Source: Paraburkholderia ultramafica (GTDB lineage: Bacteria > Pseudomonadota > Gammaproteobacteria > Burkholderiales > Burkholderiaceae). From it: a stretch of 40,171 nucleotides of DNA. The position numbers and the translations under genes were made by a program. The stretch spans positions 1 through 40,171 of the forward strand of contig NZ_CADIKK010000049.1 in NCBI RefSeq assembly GCF_902859915.1, written 5' to 3'. The notes under the pieces were generated by a model, which was not told the DNA's origin, did no database searches, and was given only the letters and a program-made list of their open reading frames with translations. Positions within the stretch are counted from its first letter, which is position 1; each line of letters starts with the position of its first letter. Below are positions 14,878-23,969 of this stretch, one piece after another.

Positions 14878-17739
14878 ATGATGAAGCAATTCCAGTCGAA
14901 CTCTTATCTGTTCGGCGGCAATGCTCCGTACGTAGAAGAATTGTACGAAGCGTATCTCGATAATCCGGCGTCAGTGCCCGAGAACTGGCGCAGCTATTTC
15001 GACGCGTTGCAGAACGTTCCTGCATCGGATGGCAGCAATGCCAACGACGTGGCTCATGGCCCGATCGTCGAATCGTTTGCTCAACGGGCCAAGGCTAATG
15101 CCTTCATCCCGCGCACGGCAGTTGGTGGCGAAGATCTCGCTACGGCCCGCAAGCAGGTTTATGTGCAGTCCCTCATCGGCGCATATCGCTTCCTCGGCTC
15201 GCAATGGGCCAATCTCGATCCCCTGAAGCGCCGCGAACGTCCCGCCATCCCCGAACTTGAACCCGCGTTCTACGACTTCACCGAAGCCGACATGGACCAG
15301 GAGTTCAGCGCAACGAATCTGTACTTCGGATTCGAGCGCGCGTCGCTGCGCGAGATCGTCAAGGCATTGCGCGACACGTACTGCGGCACGATCGGCGCCG
15401 AGTACATGTACATCAGCGATCCGGAACAGAAGCGCTGGTGGAAGGAGAAGCTCGAGTCGATCCGTTCGACGCCGAGCTTCAGCAACGACAAGAAGAAGCA
15501 CATCCTGAATCGCCTGACGGCCGCTGAAGGCCTCGAGCGCTTCCTGCACACCAAGTACGTCGGCCAGAAGCGCTTCTCGCTCGAAGGCGGCGAGAGCTTC
15601 ATCGCGTCGATGGACGAAGTCGTGCGTCACGGCGGCGCCAATGGCGTGCAGGAAATCGTCATCGGCATGGCTCACCGTGGCCGTCTGAACGTGCTGGTCA
15701 ATACGCTCGGCAAGATGCCGGCTGACCTGTTCGCCGAATTCGAAGGCAAGCACGTCGACGACCTGCCGGCCGGCGACGTGAAGTACCACAAGGGTTTCTC
15801 GTCGGACGTCTCGACCGAAGGCGGCCCGGTTCACCTGTCGCTCGCGTTCAACCCGTCGCACCTCGAAATCGTCAACCCGGTGGTCGAAGGGTCGGCGAAG
15901 GCCCGGATGGACCGTCGCGGCGACGACAGCGGCCTGCAAGTGCTGCCGGTGCAGATCCACGGCGACGCCGCCTTCGCAGGCCAGGGCGTCGTGATGGAAA
16001 CGCTGAACCTCGCGCAAACGCGCGGTTACGGCACGCACGGCACGCTGCACATCGTCATCAACAACCAGATCGGCTTCACGACGTCGGACCCGCGCGACTC
16101 GCGCTCCACGTTGTACTGCTCGGACGTCGTCAAGACGATCGAAGCGCCGGTGCTGCACGTGAACGGTGACGATCCTGAAGCGGTCGTTCTGGCTACGCAA
16201 CTGGCTATCGATTTCCGGATGCAGTTCCACAAGGACGTCGTCGTCGACATCGTCTGCTTCCGCAAGCTGGGTCACAACGAGCAGGACACGCCGGCGGTCA
16301 CGCAGCCGCTGATGTACAAGACGATTGCGAAGCACCCGGGCACGCGCGCGCTGTACGCTGAAAAGCTGGTGCAACAGGGCGTGATCACCGCGGAAGAAGG
16401 CGACGAATTCGTCAAGGCCTACCGCAAGGCGATGGACGAAGGCCATCACACGATCGATCCGGTGCTGTCGAACTACAAGAGCAAGTACGCGGTCGACTGG
16501 GTGCCGTTCCTGAACCGCAAGTGGACCGACGCAGCCGACACGGCTGTGCCGCTCGCGGAACTGAAGCGCCTCGCTGAGCGCGTCACCACGATCCCGGAAA
16601 ACTTCAAGGTTCACCCGCTGGTCGAGCGCGTCATCAACGACCGTCGCGCGATGGGCCGTGGCGAAGCGAAGCTCGACTGGGGCATGGGCGAACACCTGGC
16701 ATTCGCGTCGCTGGTCGCATCGGGCTATGCAGTGCGCCTGACCGGTCAGGACTCGGGCCGCGGCACGTTCACGCACCGTCACGCGGTGCTGCACGATCAG
16801 AACCGCGAACGCTGGAACGACGGCACCTACGTGCCGCTGCAGAACATCGCCGAAGGTCAGGCGAAGTTCACGGTGATCGACTCGGTGCTGTCGGAAGAAG
16901 CGGTGCTGGGCTTCGAATACGGTTACTCGACCGCTGAGCCGAATACGTTCGTCGCATGGGAAGCGCAGTTCGGCGACTTCGTGAACGGCGCGCAAGTCGT
17001 GATCGACCAGTTCATCTCGTCGGGCGAAGTGAAGTGGGGCCGCGTGTCGGGCCTGACGATGCTGCTGCCGCACGGCTACGAAGGTCAAGGTCCGGAGCAT
17101 TCGTCGGCGCGTATCGAGCGTTTCCTGCAACTGTGCGCAGACCACAACATGCAGGTCGTTCAGCCGACCACGCCGGCGCAGATTTTCCACCTGTTGCGCC
17201 GTCAGATGATCCGCCTGTTCCGCAAGCCGCTGATCGTCGCTACGCCGAAGTCGCTGCTGCGTCACAAGGAAGCCGTGTCGGATCTGTCGGAACTGGCGAA
17301 GGGTTCGTTCCAGCCGGTGCTCGGCGAGATCGACGAGGCCGTCGAGGCGAAGAAGGTCAAGCGCGTGATCGTGTGCTCGGGCCGCGTGTACTACGACCTG
17401 CTCGCACATCGCCGCGAATCGAAGTCGAACGACGTCGCGATCATCCGTATCGAACAGCTCTACCCGTTCGCGCACAAGCAGTTCGAAGCGGAACTGAAGA
17501 AGTACGACAACGCGACCGAAGTGGTCTGGGTGCAGGACGAGCCGCAGAATCAGGGGCCGTGGTTCTACATCGAGCACCACCTGAAGGACGGCATGAAGGA
17601 AGGACAGAAGCTGGCATACAGCGGCCGTCCGGCTTCGGCCTCGCCGGCAGTCGGCTACTATGCGAAGCACTACGAGCAGCAGAAGGCGCTGGTCGAAGGC
17701 GCTTTCGGCCGCCTCAAGAGCGCGTCAATCGCTAAATAA
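14878..17739 (+). CDS. sucA: 2-oxoglutarate dehydrogenase E1 component
   Basis: A 953-aa thiamine-diphosphate-dependent E1 subunit that decarboxylates 2-oxoglutarate and passes the succinyl group to the lipoyl arm of E2. Start ATG at 14878 was chosen over GTG 14866 because AAAGGTGAG stands seven bases upstream and MMKQFQSNSYLFGGN is the usual Burkholderia N terminus. The family N-terminal arm (YVEELYEAYLDNPASVPENW, about 20-39) is present. The TPP site is marked by MAHRGRLNVLVN (about 264-275) and GDDPEAV to NNQIGFTTSDP (380-430 region). The transketolase-type pyrimidine domain and a C-terminal domain follow. First gene of sucA-sucB-lpdA, preceded by a structured leader. Confidence 0.97.
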   Translation: MMKQFQSNSYLFGGNAPYVEELYEAYLDNPASVPENWRSYFDALQNVPASDGSNANDVAHGPIVESFAQRAKANAFIPRTAVGGEDLATARKQVYVQSLIGAYRFLGSQWANLDPLKRRERPAIPELEPAFYDFTEADMDQEFSATNLYFGFERASLREIVKALRDTYCGTIGAEYMYISDPEQKRWWKEKLESIRSTPSFSNDKKKHILNRLTAAEGLERFLHTKYVGQKRFSLEGGESFIASMDEVVRHGGANGVQEIVIGMAHRGRLNVLVNTLGKMPADLFAEFEGKHVDDLPAGDVKYHKGFSSDVSTEGGPVHLSLAFNPSHLEIVNPVVEGSAKARMDRRGDDSGLQVLPVQIHGDAAFAGQGVVMETLNLAQTRGYGTHGTLHIVINNQIGFTTSDPRDSRSTLYCSDVVKTIEAPVLHVNGDDPEAVVLATQLAIDFRMQFHKDVVVDIVCFRKLGHNEQDTPAVTQPLMYKTIAKHPGTRALYAEKLVQQGVITAEEGDEFVKAYRKAMDEGHHTIDPVLSNYKSKYAVDWVPFLNRKWTDAADTAVPLAELKRLAERVTTIPENFKVHPLVERVINDRRAMGRGEAKLDWGMGEHLAFASLVASGYAVRLTGQDSGRGTFTHRHAVLHDQNRERWNDGTYVPLQNIAEGQAKFTVIDSVLSEEAVLGFEYGYSTAEPNTFVAWEAQFGDFVNGAQVVIDQFISSGEVKWGRVSGLTMLLPHGYEGQGPEHSSARIERFLQLCADHNMQVVQPTTPAQIFHLLRRQMIRLFRKPLIVATPKSLLRHKEAVSDLSELAKGSFQPVLGEIDEAVEAKKVKRVIVCSGRVYYDLLAHRRESKSNDVAIIRIEQLYPFAHKQFEAELKKYDNATEVVWVQDEPQNQGPWFYIEHHLKDGMKEGQKLAYSGRPASASPAVGYYAKHYEQQKALVEGAFGRLKSASIAK

Positions 17740-17883
17740 AGAGAACAGACGAACCGGGAAGGCGCAGCGCGCTTTCCCGCGCCGCGCTCAGCAACCTGAT
17801 GATGGTTCATGCGCGGCAGTCATAGTTCGCAGGCGGTCGTCGTTCAGCGCGCCGTCACCCGATACGTATTCAGGATATTCATA

Positions 17884-19167
17884 ATGGCTATTGTTGAAGT
17901 CAAGGTTCCCCAGCTCTCCGAGTCGGTCTCGGAAGCCACGATGCTGCAGTGGAAGAAGAAGCCCGGCGAGGCTGTCGCTCAAGACGAAATTCTCATCGAA
18001 ATCGAGACCGACAAGGTCGTGCTCGAAGTGCCGGCACCCTCGGCCGGCGTGCTCGCCCAGGTGATCTCGAACGACGGCGACATCGTCGTCGCCGATCAGG
18101 TGATCGCCAAGATCGACACGGAAGGCACCGCTGGCGCCGCTGCTGTCGAAGCTGAAGTCAAGCCGGCACCGGTTGCCGCTGCGGCCGCTGCACTGGCACC
18201 GGCTGCGCAAGCCGCTGCCGCCACGGGTTCGAACACCGCTGCTTCGCCGGCTGCCGGCAAGCTGATGGCGGAGAAGGGCCTGTCGTCGGGCGACGTCGCC
18301 GGCACGGGCCGCGACGGCCGCATCACCAAGGGCGACGTGCTGACCGCCGGTCAAGCTACCCCGGCGGCCGCCAAGGCTGCACCGGCACCGGCTGCCGCGC
18401 CGAAGGCTGCGAAGCCGTCGCTGCCGGACGTCAAGGCGCCGGCCTCGGCCGACCAGTGGCTGAAGGACCGTCCGGAACAACGCGTGCCGATGTCGCGTCT
18501 GCGTGCGCGTATCGCCGAGCGTCTGCTCGAGTCGCAGCAAACCAACGCCATCCTCACCACGTTCAACGAAGTGAACATGGCGCCGGTGATGGACCTGCGC
18601 AACAAGTACAAGGACAAGTTCGAGAAGGAACATGGCGTGAAGCTCGGCTTCATGTCATTCTTCGTGAAGGCGGCGGTTCACGCGCTGAAGAAGTTCCCGC
18701 TGGTGAACGCGTCGATCGACGGTAACGACATCGTCTATCACGGCTACTTCGACATCGGTATCGCTGTCGGTTCGCCGCGCGGTCTGGTGGTGCCGATCCT
18801 GCGCAACGCGGATCAGTTGAGCCTCGCCGACATCGAGAAGAAGATTGCCGAATTCGGTCAGAAGGCCAAGGACGGCAAGCTGTCGATCGAAGAAATGACC
18901 GGCGGCACGTTCTCGATCTCGAACGGTGGTGTGTTCGGTTCAATGCTGTCGACCCCGATCATCAACCCGCCGCAATCCGCAATTCTGGGCGTGCACGCCA
19001 CCAAGGAACGCGCTGTGGTCGAAAACGGCCAGATCGTGATCCGCCCGATGAACTACCTGGCGCTGTCGTACGACCACCGTATCATCGACGGCCGCGAAGC
19101 GGTACTGTCGCTGGTCGCAATGAAGGACGCGCTGGAAGACCCGGCTCGCCTGTTGCTCGACCTGTAA
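17884..19167 (+). CDS. sucB: 2-oxoglutarate dehydrogenase E2, dihydrolipoyl succinyltransferase
   Basis: E2 (427 aa) forms the core of the complex and transfers succinyl to CoA. It has one lipoyl domain (about 3-77) with the lipoylated lysine in ETDKVVLEV (Lys44), then an Ala/Pro-rich swinging linker (about 80-118). The peripheral subunit-binding domain follows (SPAAGKLMAEKGLSSGDVAG region, about 120-155), then a second Ala/Pro linker and the acyltransferase domain (about 195-427). The active-site motif SYDHRIIDG is near 397-405. The start at 17884 (MAIVEVKVPQL) was chosen because longer in-frame starts add a non-homologous extension. It lies 144 bp after sucA in the same operon. Confidence 0.97.
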   Translation: MAIVEVKVPQLSESVSEATMLQWKKKPGEAVAQDEILIEIETDKVVLEVPAPSAGVLAQVISNDGDIVVADQVIAKIDTEGTAGAAAVEAEVKPAPVAAAAAALAPAAQAAAATGSNTAASPAAGKLMAEKGLSSGDVAGTGRDGRITKGDVLTAGQATPAAAKAAPAPAAAPKAAKPSLPDVKAPASADQWLKDRPEQRVPMSRLRARIAERLLESQQTNAILTTFNEVNMAPVMDLRNKYKDKFEKEHGVKLGFMSFFVKAAVHALKKFPLVNASIDGNDIVYHGYFDIGIAVGSPRGLVVPILRNADQLSLADIEKKIAEFGQKAKDGKLSIEEMTGGTFSISNGGVFGSMLSTPIINPPQSAILGVHATKERAVVENGQIVIRPMNYLALSYDHRIIDGREAVLSLVAMKDALEDPARLLLDL

Positions 19168-19304
19168 GCGCCGGTTCGGCCAGTGCCGGCTTGTCATTGC
19201 GCAAGCCGGCACCATCTGGGCAGTACGTCTTTCGCATTCCGCAGTAAAGGAACCGCGCGCCACGAAACGTGGCCGCGCGCCGTTCCGTCATCAAAAGGAT
19301 TGTC

Positions 19305-20735
19305 ATGTCCAAAGAATTTGACGTCGTCGTGATCGGCGCGGGCCCTGGCGGTTATATCGCCGCCATCCGTGCAGCGCAGCTCGGCAAGACCGTCGCATGT
19401 ATCGAAAAGTGGAAGAACCCGGCCGGCACGCTGAAGCTCGGCGGCACGTGTCTGAACGTGGGCTGCATTCCGTCGAAGGCGCTGCTCGCGTCGTCGGAAG
19501 AATTCGAAAACGCATCGCATCACCTGGCCGACCACGGCATTTCCGTGTCGGACGTGAAAGTCGATATCTTGAAGATGATGGCCCGCAAAGAAGGCATCGT
19601 CGAAAAGATGACCAAGGGCATCGAATTCCTGTTCCGCAAGAACAAGATCACCTGGCTCAAGGGCCACGGCAAGTTCACCGGCAAGACGGGCGCCGGCGTG
19701 CAGATCGAAGTGAGCGGCGAAGGCGAAACCGAAGTGGTCACGGCGAAGAACGTGATCATCGCCACGGGTTCGAAGGCGCGCCATCTGCCGAATGTTCCGG
19801 TCGATAACAAGATCGTCTCCGACAACGAAGGCGCACTGGCCTTCGACACGGCACCGAAGAAACTGGCCGTGATCGGCGCCGGCGTGATCGGTCTGGAACT
19901 GGGCTCGGTATGGCGCCGTCTGGGCGCGGAAGTGACCGTGCTCGAAGCGCTGCCGGAATTCCTCGGCTCGGCCGACCAGGCGCTGGCCAAAGAAGCGGCC
20001 AAGCAGTTCAAGAAGCAGGGCCTCGACATCCAGGTCGGCGTGAACGTCGGCGAAGTGAAGACGACCGACAACAGCGTCTCGATCGCTTACACGGACAAGG
20101 ACGGCAACGCGAAGACGCTCGAAGCGGACCGGCTGATCGTGTCGATCGGCCGCGTGCCGAACACCGACAACCTCGGTCTCGAAGCAATCGGCCTGAAGGC
20201 CAACGAGCGCGGCTTCATCGACGTCGACGACCACTGCACGACGGCTGTGTCGAACGTGTACGCGATCGGCGACGTGGTGCGTGGCCCGATGCTCGCGCAC
20301 AAGGCCGAAGACGAAGGCGTGCTGGTCGCCGAAATCATTGACGGTCAGAAGCCGCATATCGACTACAACTGCGTTCCCTGGGTGATCTACACCGAACCGG
20401 AAATCGCGTGGGTCGGCAAGACGGAACAGCAACTGAAGGCGGAAGGCCGCGAGATCAAGGCGGGCCAGTTCCCGTTCATGGCGAACGGCCGCGCGCTCGG
20501 CATCAACAAGGCGGATGGTTTCGTCAAGATGATCGCCGACGCGAAGACCGACGAACTGCTCGGCGTGCACATCATCTCGGCGAATGCATCGGACCTGATC
20601 GCGGAAGCCGTGGTGGCGATGGAATTCAAGGCGGCGTCGGAAGACCTCGGCCGCATTTGCCATGCGCACCCGTCGCTGTCGGAAGTCATGCGCGAGGCGG
20701 CACTGGCCGTCGACAAGCGCGCGCTGAACATGTAA
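19305..20735 (+). CDS. lpdA: Dihydrolipoyl dehydrogenase E3
   Basis: A 476-aa flavoprotein that reoxidises the E2 dihydrolipoyl group with NAD. The FAD-binding GAGPGGYIAAIRAAQLG is near the N terminus (about 11-27), with the redox-active disulfide motif GGTCLNVGCIPSK (about 46-58). The NAD-binding fold has GAGVIGLELGSVWRRLG (about 191-207), and AIGDVVRGPMLAHKA binds FAD. The C-terminal HAHPSLSE holds the catalytic His-Glu base pair. Start ATG 19305 is preceded by AAAAGGA. Third gene of the operon, so this is the E3 dedicated to the 2-oxoglutarate complex. A strong terminator follows 40 bp after the stop. Confidence 0.97.
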   Translation: MSKEFDVVVIGAGPGGYIAAIRAAQLGKTVACIEKWKNPAGTLKLGGTCLNVGCIPSKALLASSEEFENASHHLADHGISVSDVKVDILKMMARKEGIVEKMTKGIEFLFRKNKITWLKGHGKFTGKTGAGVQIEVSGEGETEVVTAKNVIIATGSKARHLPNVPVDNKIVSDNEGALAFDTAPKKLAVIGAGVIGLELGSVWRRLGAEVTVLEALPEFLGSADQALAKEAAKQFKKQGLDIQVGVNVGEVKTTDNSVSIAYTDKDGNAKTLEADRLIVSIGRVPNTDNLGLEAIGLKANERGFIDVDDHCTTAVSNVYAIGDVVRGPMLAHKAEDEGVLVAEIIDGQKPHIDYNCVPWVIYTEPEIAWVGKTEQQLKAEGREIKAGQFPFMANGRALGINKADGFVKMIADAKTDELLGVHIISANASDLIAEAVVAMEFKAASEDLGRICHAHPSLSEVMREAALAVDKRALNM

Positions 20736-20775
20736 TCACGCGCACGCCTGACTGAACGTACTCTGGCATCACCAC

Positions 20776-20813
20776 AAAGGCGGGCGGGTTCAATCCCTCC
20801 CGCCTTTCTTTTT
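20776..20813 (+). terminator. Intrinsic terminator after lpdA
   Basis: AAAGGCGGGCGGG (20776-20788) faces CCCTCCCGCCTTT (20795-20807) with one C/T mismatch and a 6-nt loop, then CTTTTT. It ends the suc operon 12 bp before the zapE start codon, so zapE needs read-through or a promoter overlapping this site. Confidence 0.88.
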
Positions 20814-20824
20814 GCTGCAACACC

Positions 20825-21922
20825 ATGAACGTCACCGAATACTACGAAAAAGAACTGCAGACGCGCGGCTATCAATCGGACCCGGCGCAACGCGCGGCGG
20901 TCGACCGCCTGCAGCGGTGCTATGAGGAGTGGGCCGAATACAAGTCGCGCCGCTCGAATGCGTTCAAGAAGCTGATCATTCACCCGAATCTGCCGCGCGG
21001 CGTGTACATGTGGGGCGGCGTCGGGCGCGGCAAGAGTTTCCTGATGGACAGCTTCTACATGATCGTGCCGCTGCATCGCAAGACGCGCCTGCATTTCCAC
21101 GAGTTCATGCGCGAGGTGCATCGCGAACTGGAAGATCTGAAGGGCACGGCCGATCCGCTCGACGAACTCGCGCGCCGCATCGCGAAGCGCTACCGCCTGA
21201 TCTGTTTCGACGAATTCCACGTGTCGGACATCGCCGACGCGATGATCCTGTACCGCCTGCTCGACAAGCTGTTCGAGAACGGCGTGCAGTTCGTGATGAC
21301 GTCCAACTACGATCCGGACACGCTGTATCCGGACGGTCTGCATCGCGACCGCATGCTGCCGGCGATCGAGCTCATCAAGGAGAAGCTCGACGTGATCAAC
21401 GTCGACGCGGGCATCGACTACCGGCAGCGCACGCTGGCGCAGGTGGAGGTGTATCACTCGCCGCTCGGCGCCACCGCCGACAAGGCGCTGCGCGACGCGT
21501 TCGCGCGCCTCGCCGCGGTCCCCGACGAAAGCCCGATCCTGCACATCGAGAAGCGCGAGTTGAAGGCGCTGCGCCGCGCGGACGGCGTCGTGTGGTTCGA
21601 CTTCGCGACGCTGTGCGGCGGTCCGCGCTCGCAAAACGACTACCTGGAACTGGCGAGCCGCTTTCACGCGGTGATTCTGTCCGGCGTGCCGCAGATGTCG
21701 GCTCGCATGGCATCGGAAGCGCGCCGCTTCACGTGGCTGATCGACGTGTTCTACGACCACAAGGTGAAGCTGCTGATGTCCGCCGCGGTGCCGCCCGAGC
21801 AACTGTATGTCGACGGCCCGATGGCCAACGAATTCACGCGCACGGTATCGCGTATTGTCGAGATGCAGTCGAAGGAGTATCTCGATACGCCGCGCCGGAT
21901 TGTCGATACGTCGCTGACCTGA
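20825..21922 (+). CDS. zapE: Cell division protein ZapE / AFG1-family ATPase
   Basis: A 365-aa AAA-type ATPase. ZapE binds FtsZ and helps Z-ring constriction in E. coli under low oxygen or heat; the mitochondrial homologue AFG1/LACE1 acts in quality control of respiratory complexes (family knowledge). The Walker A is GGVGRGKSFLMD (about 63-74), the Walker B LICFDEFHVSD (about 125-135). The family C-terminal mark WFDFATLCGGPRSQNDYLEL is at about 257-276. It lies directly downstream of the suc operon terminator, the usual location in Burkholderia. ATG 20825 is the only well-placed start, with no strong Shine-Dalgarno. Confidence 0.95.
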   Translation: MNVTEYYEKELQTRGYQSDPAQRAAVDRLQRCYEEWAEYKSRRSNAFKKLIIHPNLPRGVYMWGGVGRGKSFLMDSFYMIVPLHRKTRLHFHEFMREVHRELEDLKGTADPLDELARRIAKRYRLICFDEFHVSDIADAMILYRLLDKLFENGVQFVMTSNYDPDTLYPDGLHRDRMLPAIELIKEKLDVINVDAGIDYRQRTLAQVEVYHSPLGATADKALRDAFARLAAVPDESPILHIEKRELKALRRADGVVWFDFATLCGGPRSQNDYLELASRFHAVILSGVPQMSARMASEARRFTWLIDVFYDHKVKLLMSAAVPPEQLYVDGPMANEFTRTVSRIVEMQSKEYLDTPRRIVDTSLT

Positions 21923-22116
21923 GTTGATCCGGGCCGATCTCAGTCGATCCGGGTTGATCGGTCAAGTGACTCCGGCGGCGATACATTTGCGATAGATCAC
22001 GATCAGTTGCCGAACCGGTTACGTCATACGGCGTATTTTCAAGATTCGGAATGATCTTATATTCCGGGCGCGGGCGACTGGCTATCTTCTGTCATGGTTC
22101 TGACAAAGGAGAAGCC

Positions 22117-22575
22117 ATGAATCCGCACCGTGATATTACCGATGAAGAATGGCAACGCGTCGCACCGTTGCTTCCCGAACTGCGTCCGCGGTCCGAACTG
22201 CGTGGCCGACCGCTTGCCAATACCCGTTCGGTACTCAACGGCGTGCTGTGGGTCATGTACAGCGGTGCGACCTGGTCCGCCATGCCGCGCAAATACCCGT
22301 CGTATCAAACGTGTCATCGCCGCTTCAAGGCATGGTACGAATCCGGCGTGCTCAAACACGTGACGGAGCAACTGTTGGGCACGGCGAGCGAAGAACTCTG
22401 CAGCCTGATGGAAGCGCGCATGCGTACGCACGTGAGCGCCGAACAAAAGAGCGTCGAAGCGCCAAGCGCTCCGGCTGCCGTACCTGTCATGCCCTCGGTT
22501 TACGCTCCGGCACTGGGCACACCGCTGCCATCGTCGCCGTTCGCGTACACATCGCCTTTCAAGCACGCTGCATGA
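22117..22575 (+). CDS. Stand-alone IS402/DUF4096-type N-terminal domain protein (domesticated transposase fragment)
   Basis: A 152-aa protein whose first 80 residues match the N-terminal DNA-binding domain of IS5-group (IS402-like) transposases: ITDEEWQRVAPLLPE, GRPLANTRSVLNGVLWVMYS, GATWSAMPRKYPSYQTCHRR, FKAWYESGV. No DDE catalytic domain follows. The rest is an amphipathic helix and a Pro/Ala/Ser-rich tail with a clean stop. ATG 22117 has a good ribosome site (AAAGGAGAAGCC), and a bidirectional terminator lies just downstream, with no inverted repeats seen. Maintained start, stop and signals argue for a kept gene, perhaps a DNA-binding regulator (inference), rather than debris. It could also be a truncated IS remnant. 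Confidence 0.75.
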   Translation: MNPHRDITDEEWQRVAPLLPELRPRSELRGRPLANTRSVLNGVLWVMYSGATWSAMPRKYPSYQTCHRRFKAWYESGVLKHVTEQLLGTASEELCSLMEARMRTHVSAEQKSVEAPSAPAAVPVMPSVYAPALGTPLPSSPFAYTSPFKHAA

Positions 22576-22603
22576 CGACTTCAATCTGCCGGCTTCACAT
22601 AAA

Positions 22604-22640
22604 AAACGGCCGCGCGATGGCGATCGCCGGCCGTTTCTTC
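22604..22640. terminator. Bidirectional terminator between the DUF4096-type gene and the DUF2147 gene
   Basis: AAACGGCCG (22604-22612) pairs with CGGCCGTTT (22628-22636). An inner GCGAT/ATCGC stem (22614-22618 with 22623-22627) follows a one-base bulge. A six-A run begins the left side and a T-rich tract follows the right, so it can act on both strands. Confidence 0.78.
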
Positions 22641-22763
22641 TGCTTCTAGCCTGACCGTGGTGGCGGCTCGGCGGTAGCTCTGTCAGCGCAAGACATCCTG
22701 GCGGTGCAAGTCACAGTCCATCTTGGCCGGCACGTCAGTCTACAGCCTTGAACACGCCGCGCG

Positions 22764-23249
22764 TTATTGCTGACGAACCCATGTCTGCGAGCGGCCAAGC
22801 AGCGCCACGCCAATATAGCCACGTACTACCAGCTTGTTTCCACCATCTTCCAGGTGCATCTTGCACTTGTAGACCTTGCCGTTTTCCGGGTCGAGAATCT
22901 GCCCGTGATCCCACGCGTCGCCGTCCTTCTTCATGTCGCTGATGATCGTCATGCCGAGAATCGGTTGATCCTTGCGCGCGTCGGCGCAGGCGGTGCAGCG
23001 GCGATCCGGCTGGTCGTTCGCACCGAGACCCTTGATCACCTTGCCGCTCAGTTGACCGCTGCCATCCTGAGCGATCTGCACGAGCGCTTTGGGCTGGCCG
23101 GTGTGATCGTCGATGGTTTGCCACGTGCCGATCGGCGTGTCGGTCTGCGCCATCGCTGTCACGGCGCTGGCGAGCAGCACGCCGGCGAGAGCGGCATGTT
23201 TGGCTGTACGAAGCGCGATTGCGCGAGCGCGTTGAGTCAATTGCGTCAT
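22764..23249 (-). CDS. Exported DUF2147-family protein
   Basis: A 161-aa protein with a signal peptide (positive N terminus, then LAGVLLASAVTAMAQ with likely cleavage after AMA near residue 34). A single DUF2147 domain follows. Family marks are IGTWQTIDDHTGQPKALVQI, a paired-cysteine loop RRCTACADARKD, ILGMTIISDM, ILDPENGKVYKCKM, and the final RGYIGVALLGRSQTWVR. DUF2147 proteins are periplasmic lipocalin-like beta-barrels of unknown ligand (family knowledge). The start at 23249 was chosen for its AGAGGAAGAC ribosome site and signal peptide. The frame stays open upstream through a 7-bp repeat, which is not coding. Confidence 0.9.
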   Translation of the reverse strand: MTQLTQRARAIALRTAKHAALAGVLLASAVTAMAQTDTPIGTWQTIDDHTGQPKALVQIAQDGSGQLSGKVIKGLGANDQPDRRCTACADARKDQPILGMTIISDMKKDGDAWDHGQILDPENGKVYKCKMHLEDGGNKLVVRGYIGVALLGRSQTWVRQQ

Positions 23250-23378
23250 TGTCTTCCTCTTTGATTGAGACGGCGCGATCGTGGTCGCGCGGCGTTGTTG
23301 GCATCTCGGGCGGTCTTCAGGCGATGCCCGCCGTGATCCCTCGTATTGCCTCTCAGGTCTGACTTCGGCTAACTTGAT

Positions 23379-23453
23379 TTGCAGCTTGCAGCTTGCAGCT
23401 TGCAGCTTGCAGCTTGCAGCTTGCAGCTTGCAGCTTGCAGCTTGCAGCTTGCA
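23379..23453. repeat. 7-bp tandem repeat TTGCAGC, 10.7 copies
   Basis: Ten perfect head-to-tail TTGCAGC units plus TTGCA span 75 bp without a single substitution. The array lies 130 bp upstream of the DUF2147 start codon, between it and the decayed region. The absence of mismatches suggests recent slippage and probable length variation between strains. A 7-bp period would change the spacing of any promoter placed across it. Confidence 0.97.
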
Positions 23454-23560
23454 TGCCGCCGGTCGCATCGTCAGCGCAGAATACGTGAAAGTGCGCGCGC
23501 CGATTAATAGTGGACCCTCTAATCAGGACGCGGCACTGACAGGGATCGTCAACTCAACTG

Positions 23561-23968
23561 CTACGAGAAAGTCGCATTGATGCGCGGACTGTGCGATGCG
23601 CTTTCCACCGGCGTGTCGCCGACCGGCTTGGCCACCGACAGATCCAGGTTGTAGCACTTTGCGTCCGGGAGCGGGAAGCCGAACGCAATCGACGAGACCG
23701 TCGACGGCGACAGCGTACCCGCGTGGAGATAGACGCGCGCCATGTCGAACGAGATATACGGCGTGACCGTGCGCAGATAGGTGAAACCCAGTGCGAACGC
23801 GCGATTGACTTCGAACATCGCGCCCCAGCCCGAATCGCCCGATTCTTCGCCCGATTGATAACCGTGCGCAAATCGCGGTGCGTGAACGAGATCTGCTCCG
23901 AGGTCGGCAGCGAGACGGCGCTGTACTGGCTCCTGATGGAGCTCGCCGACGCCGTCGCCGACACGTAT
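23561..23968 (-). pseudogene. Remnant of a TpsB/FhaC/ShlB-type outer-membrane transporter, C-terminal part
   Basis: Minus-strand translation shows the end of a two-partner-secretion beta-barrel: GYQSGEESGDSGWGAMFEVN, then LRTVTPYISFDMARVYLHAG, then SSIAFGFPLPDAKCYNLDLS and VAKPVGDTPVES. Upstream, QYSAVSLPTSEQISF lies in a different frame from the APRFAHGYQ that should follow, so one base is missing near 23880-23886. The frame ends at TAG (23561-23563), and the next codons read Q-L-S-stop. An original final Tyr codon mutated to a stop would give the typical Y-containing barrel end. Everything 5' of about 23968 is gone, replaced by an oppositely oriented remnant. No longer functional. Confidence 0.7.
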
Positions 23969-23969
23969 T

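Noticed and set aside
23379..23453. CRISPR-like array
   Set aside because: The units are contiguous 7-mers with no spacers, so it is a microsatellite. The 24503-24580 array was rejected as CRISPR for the same reason.
22764..23468. Longer version of the DUF2147 gene running through the TTGCAGC repeat
   Set aside because: It would put a Cys/Lys/Gln/Ala repeat before a normal signal peptide. The internal start at 23249 has a good ribosome site and leaves a proper exported protein.
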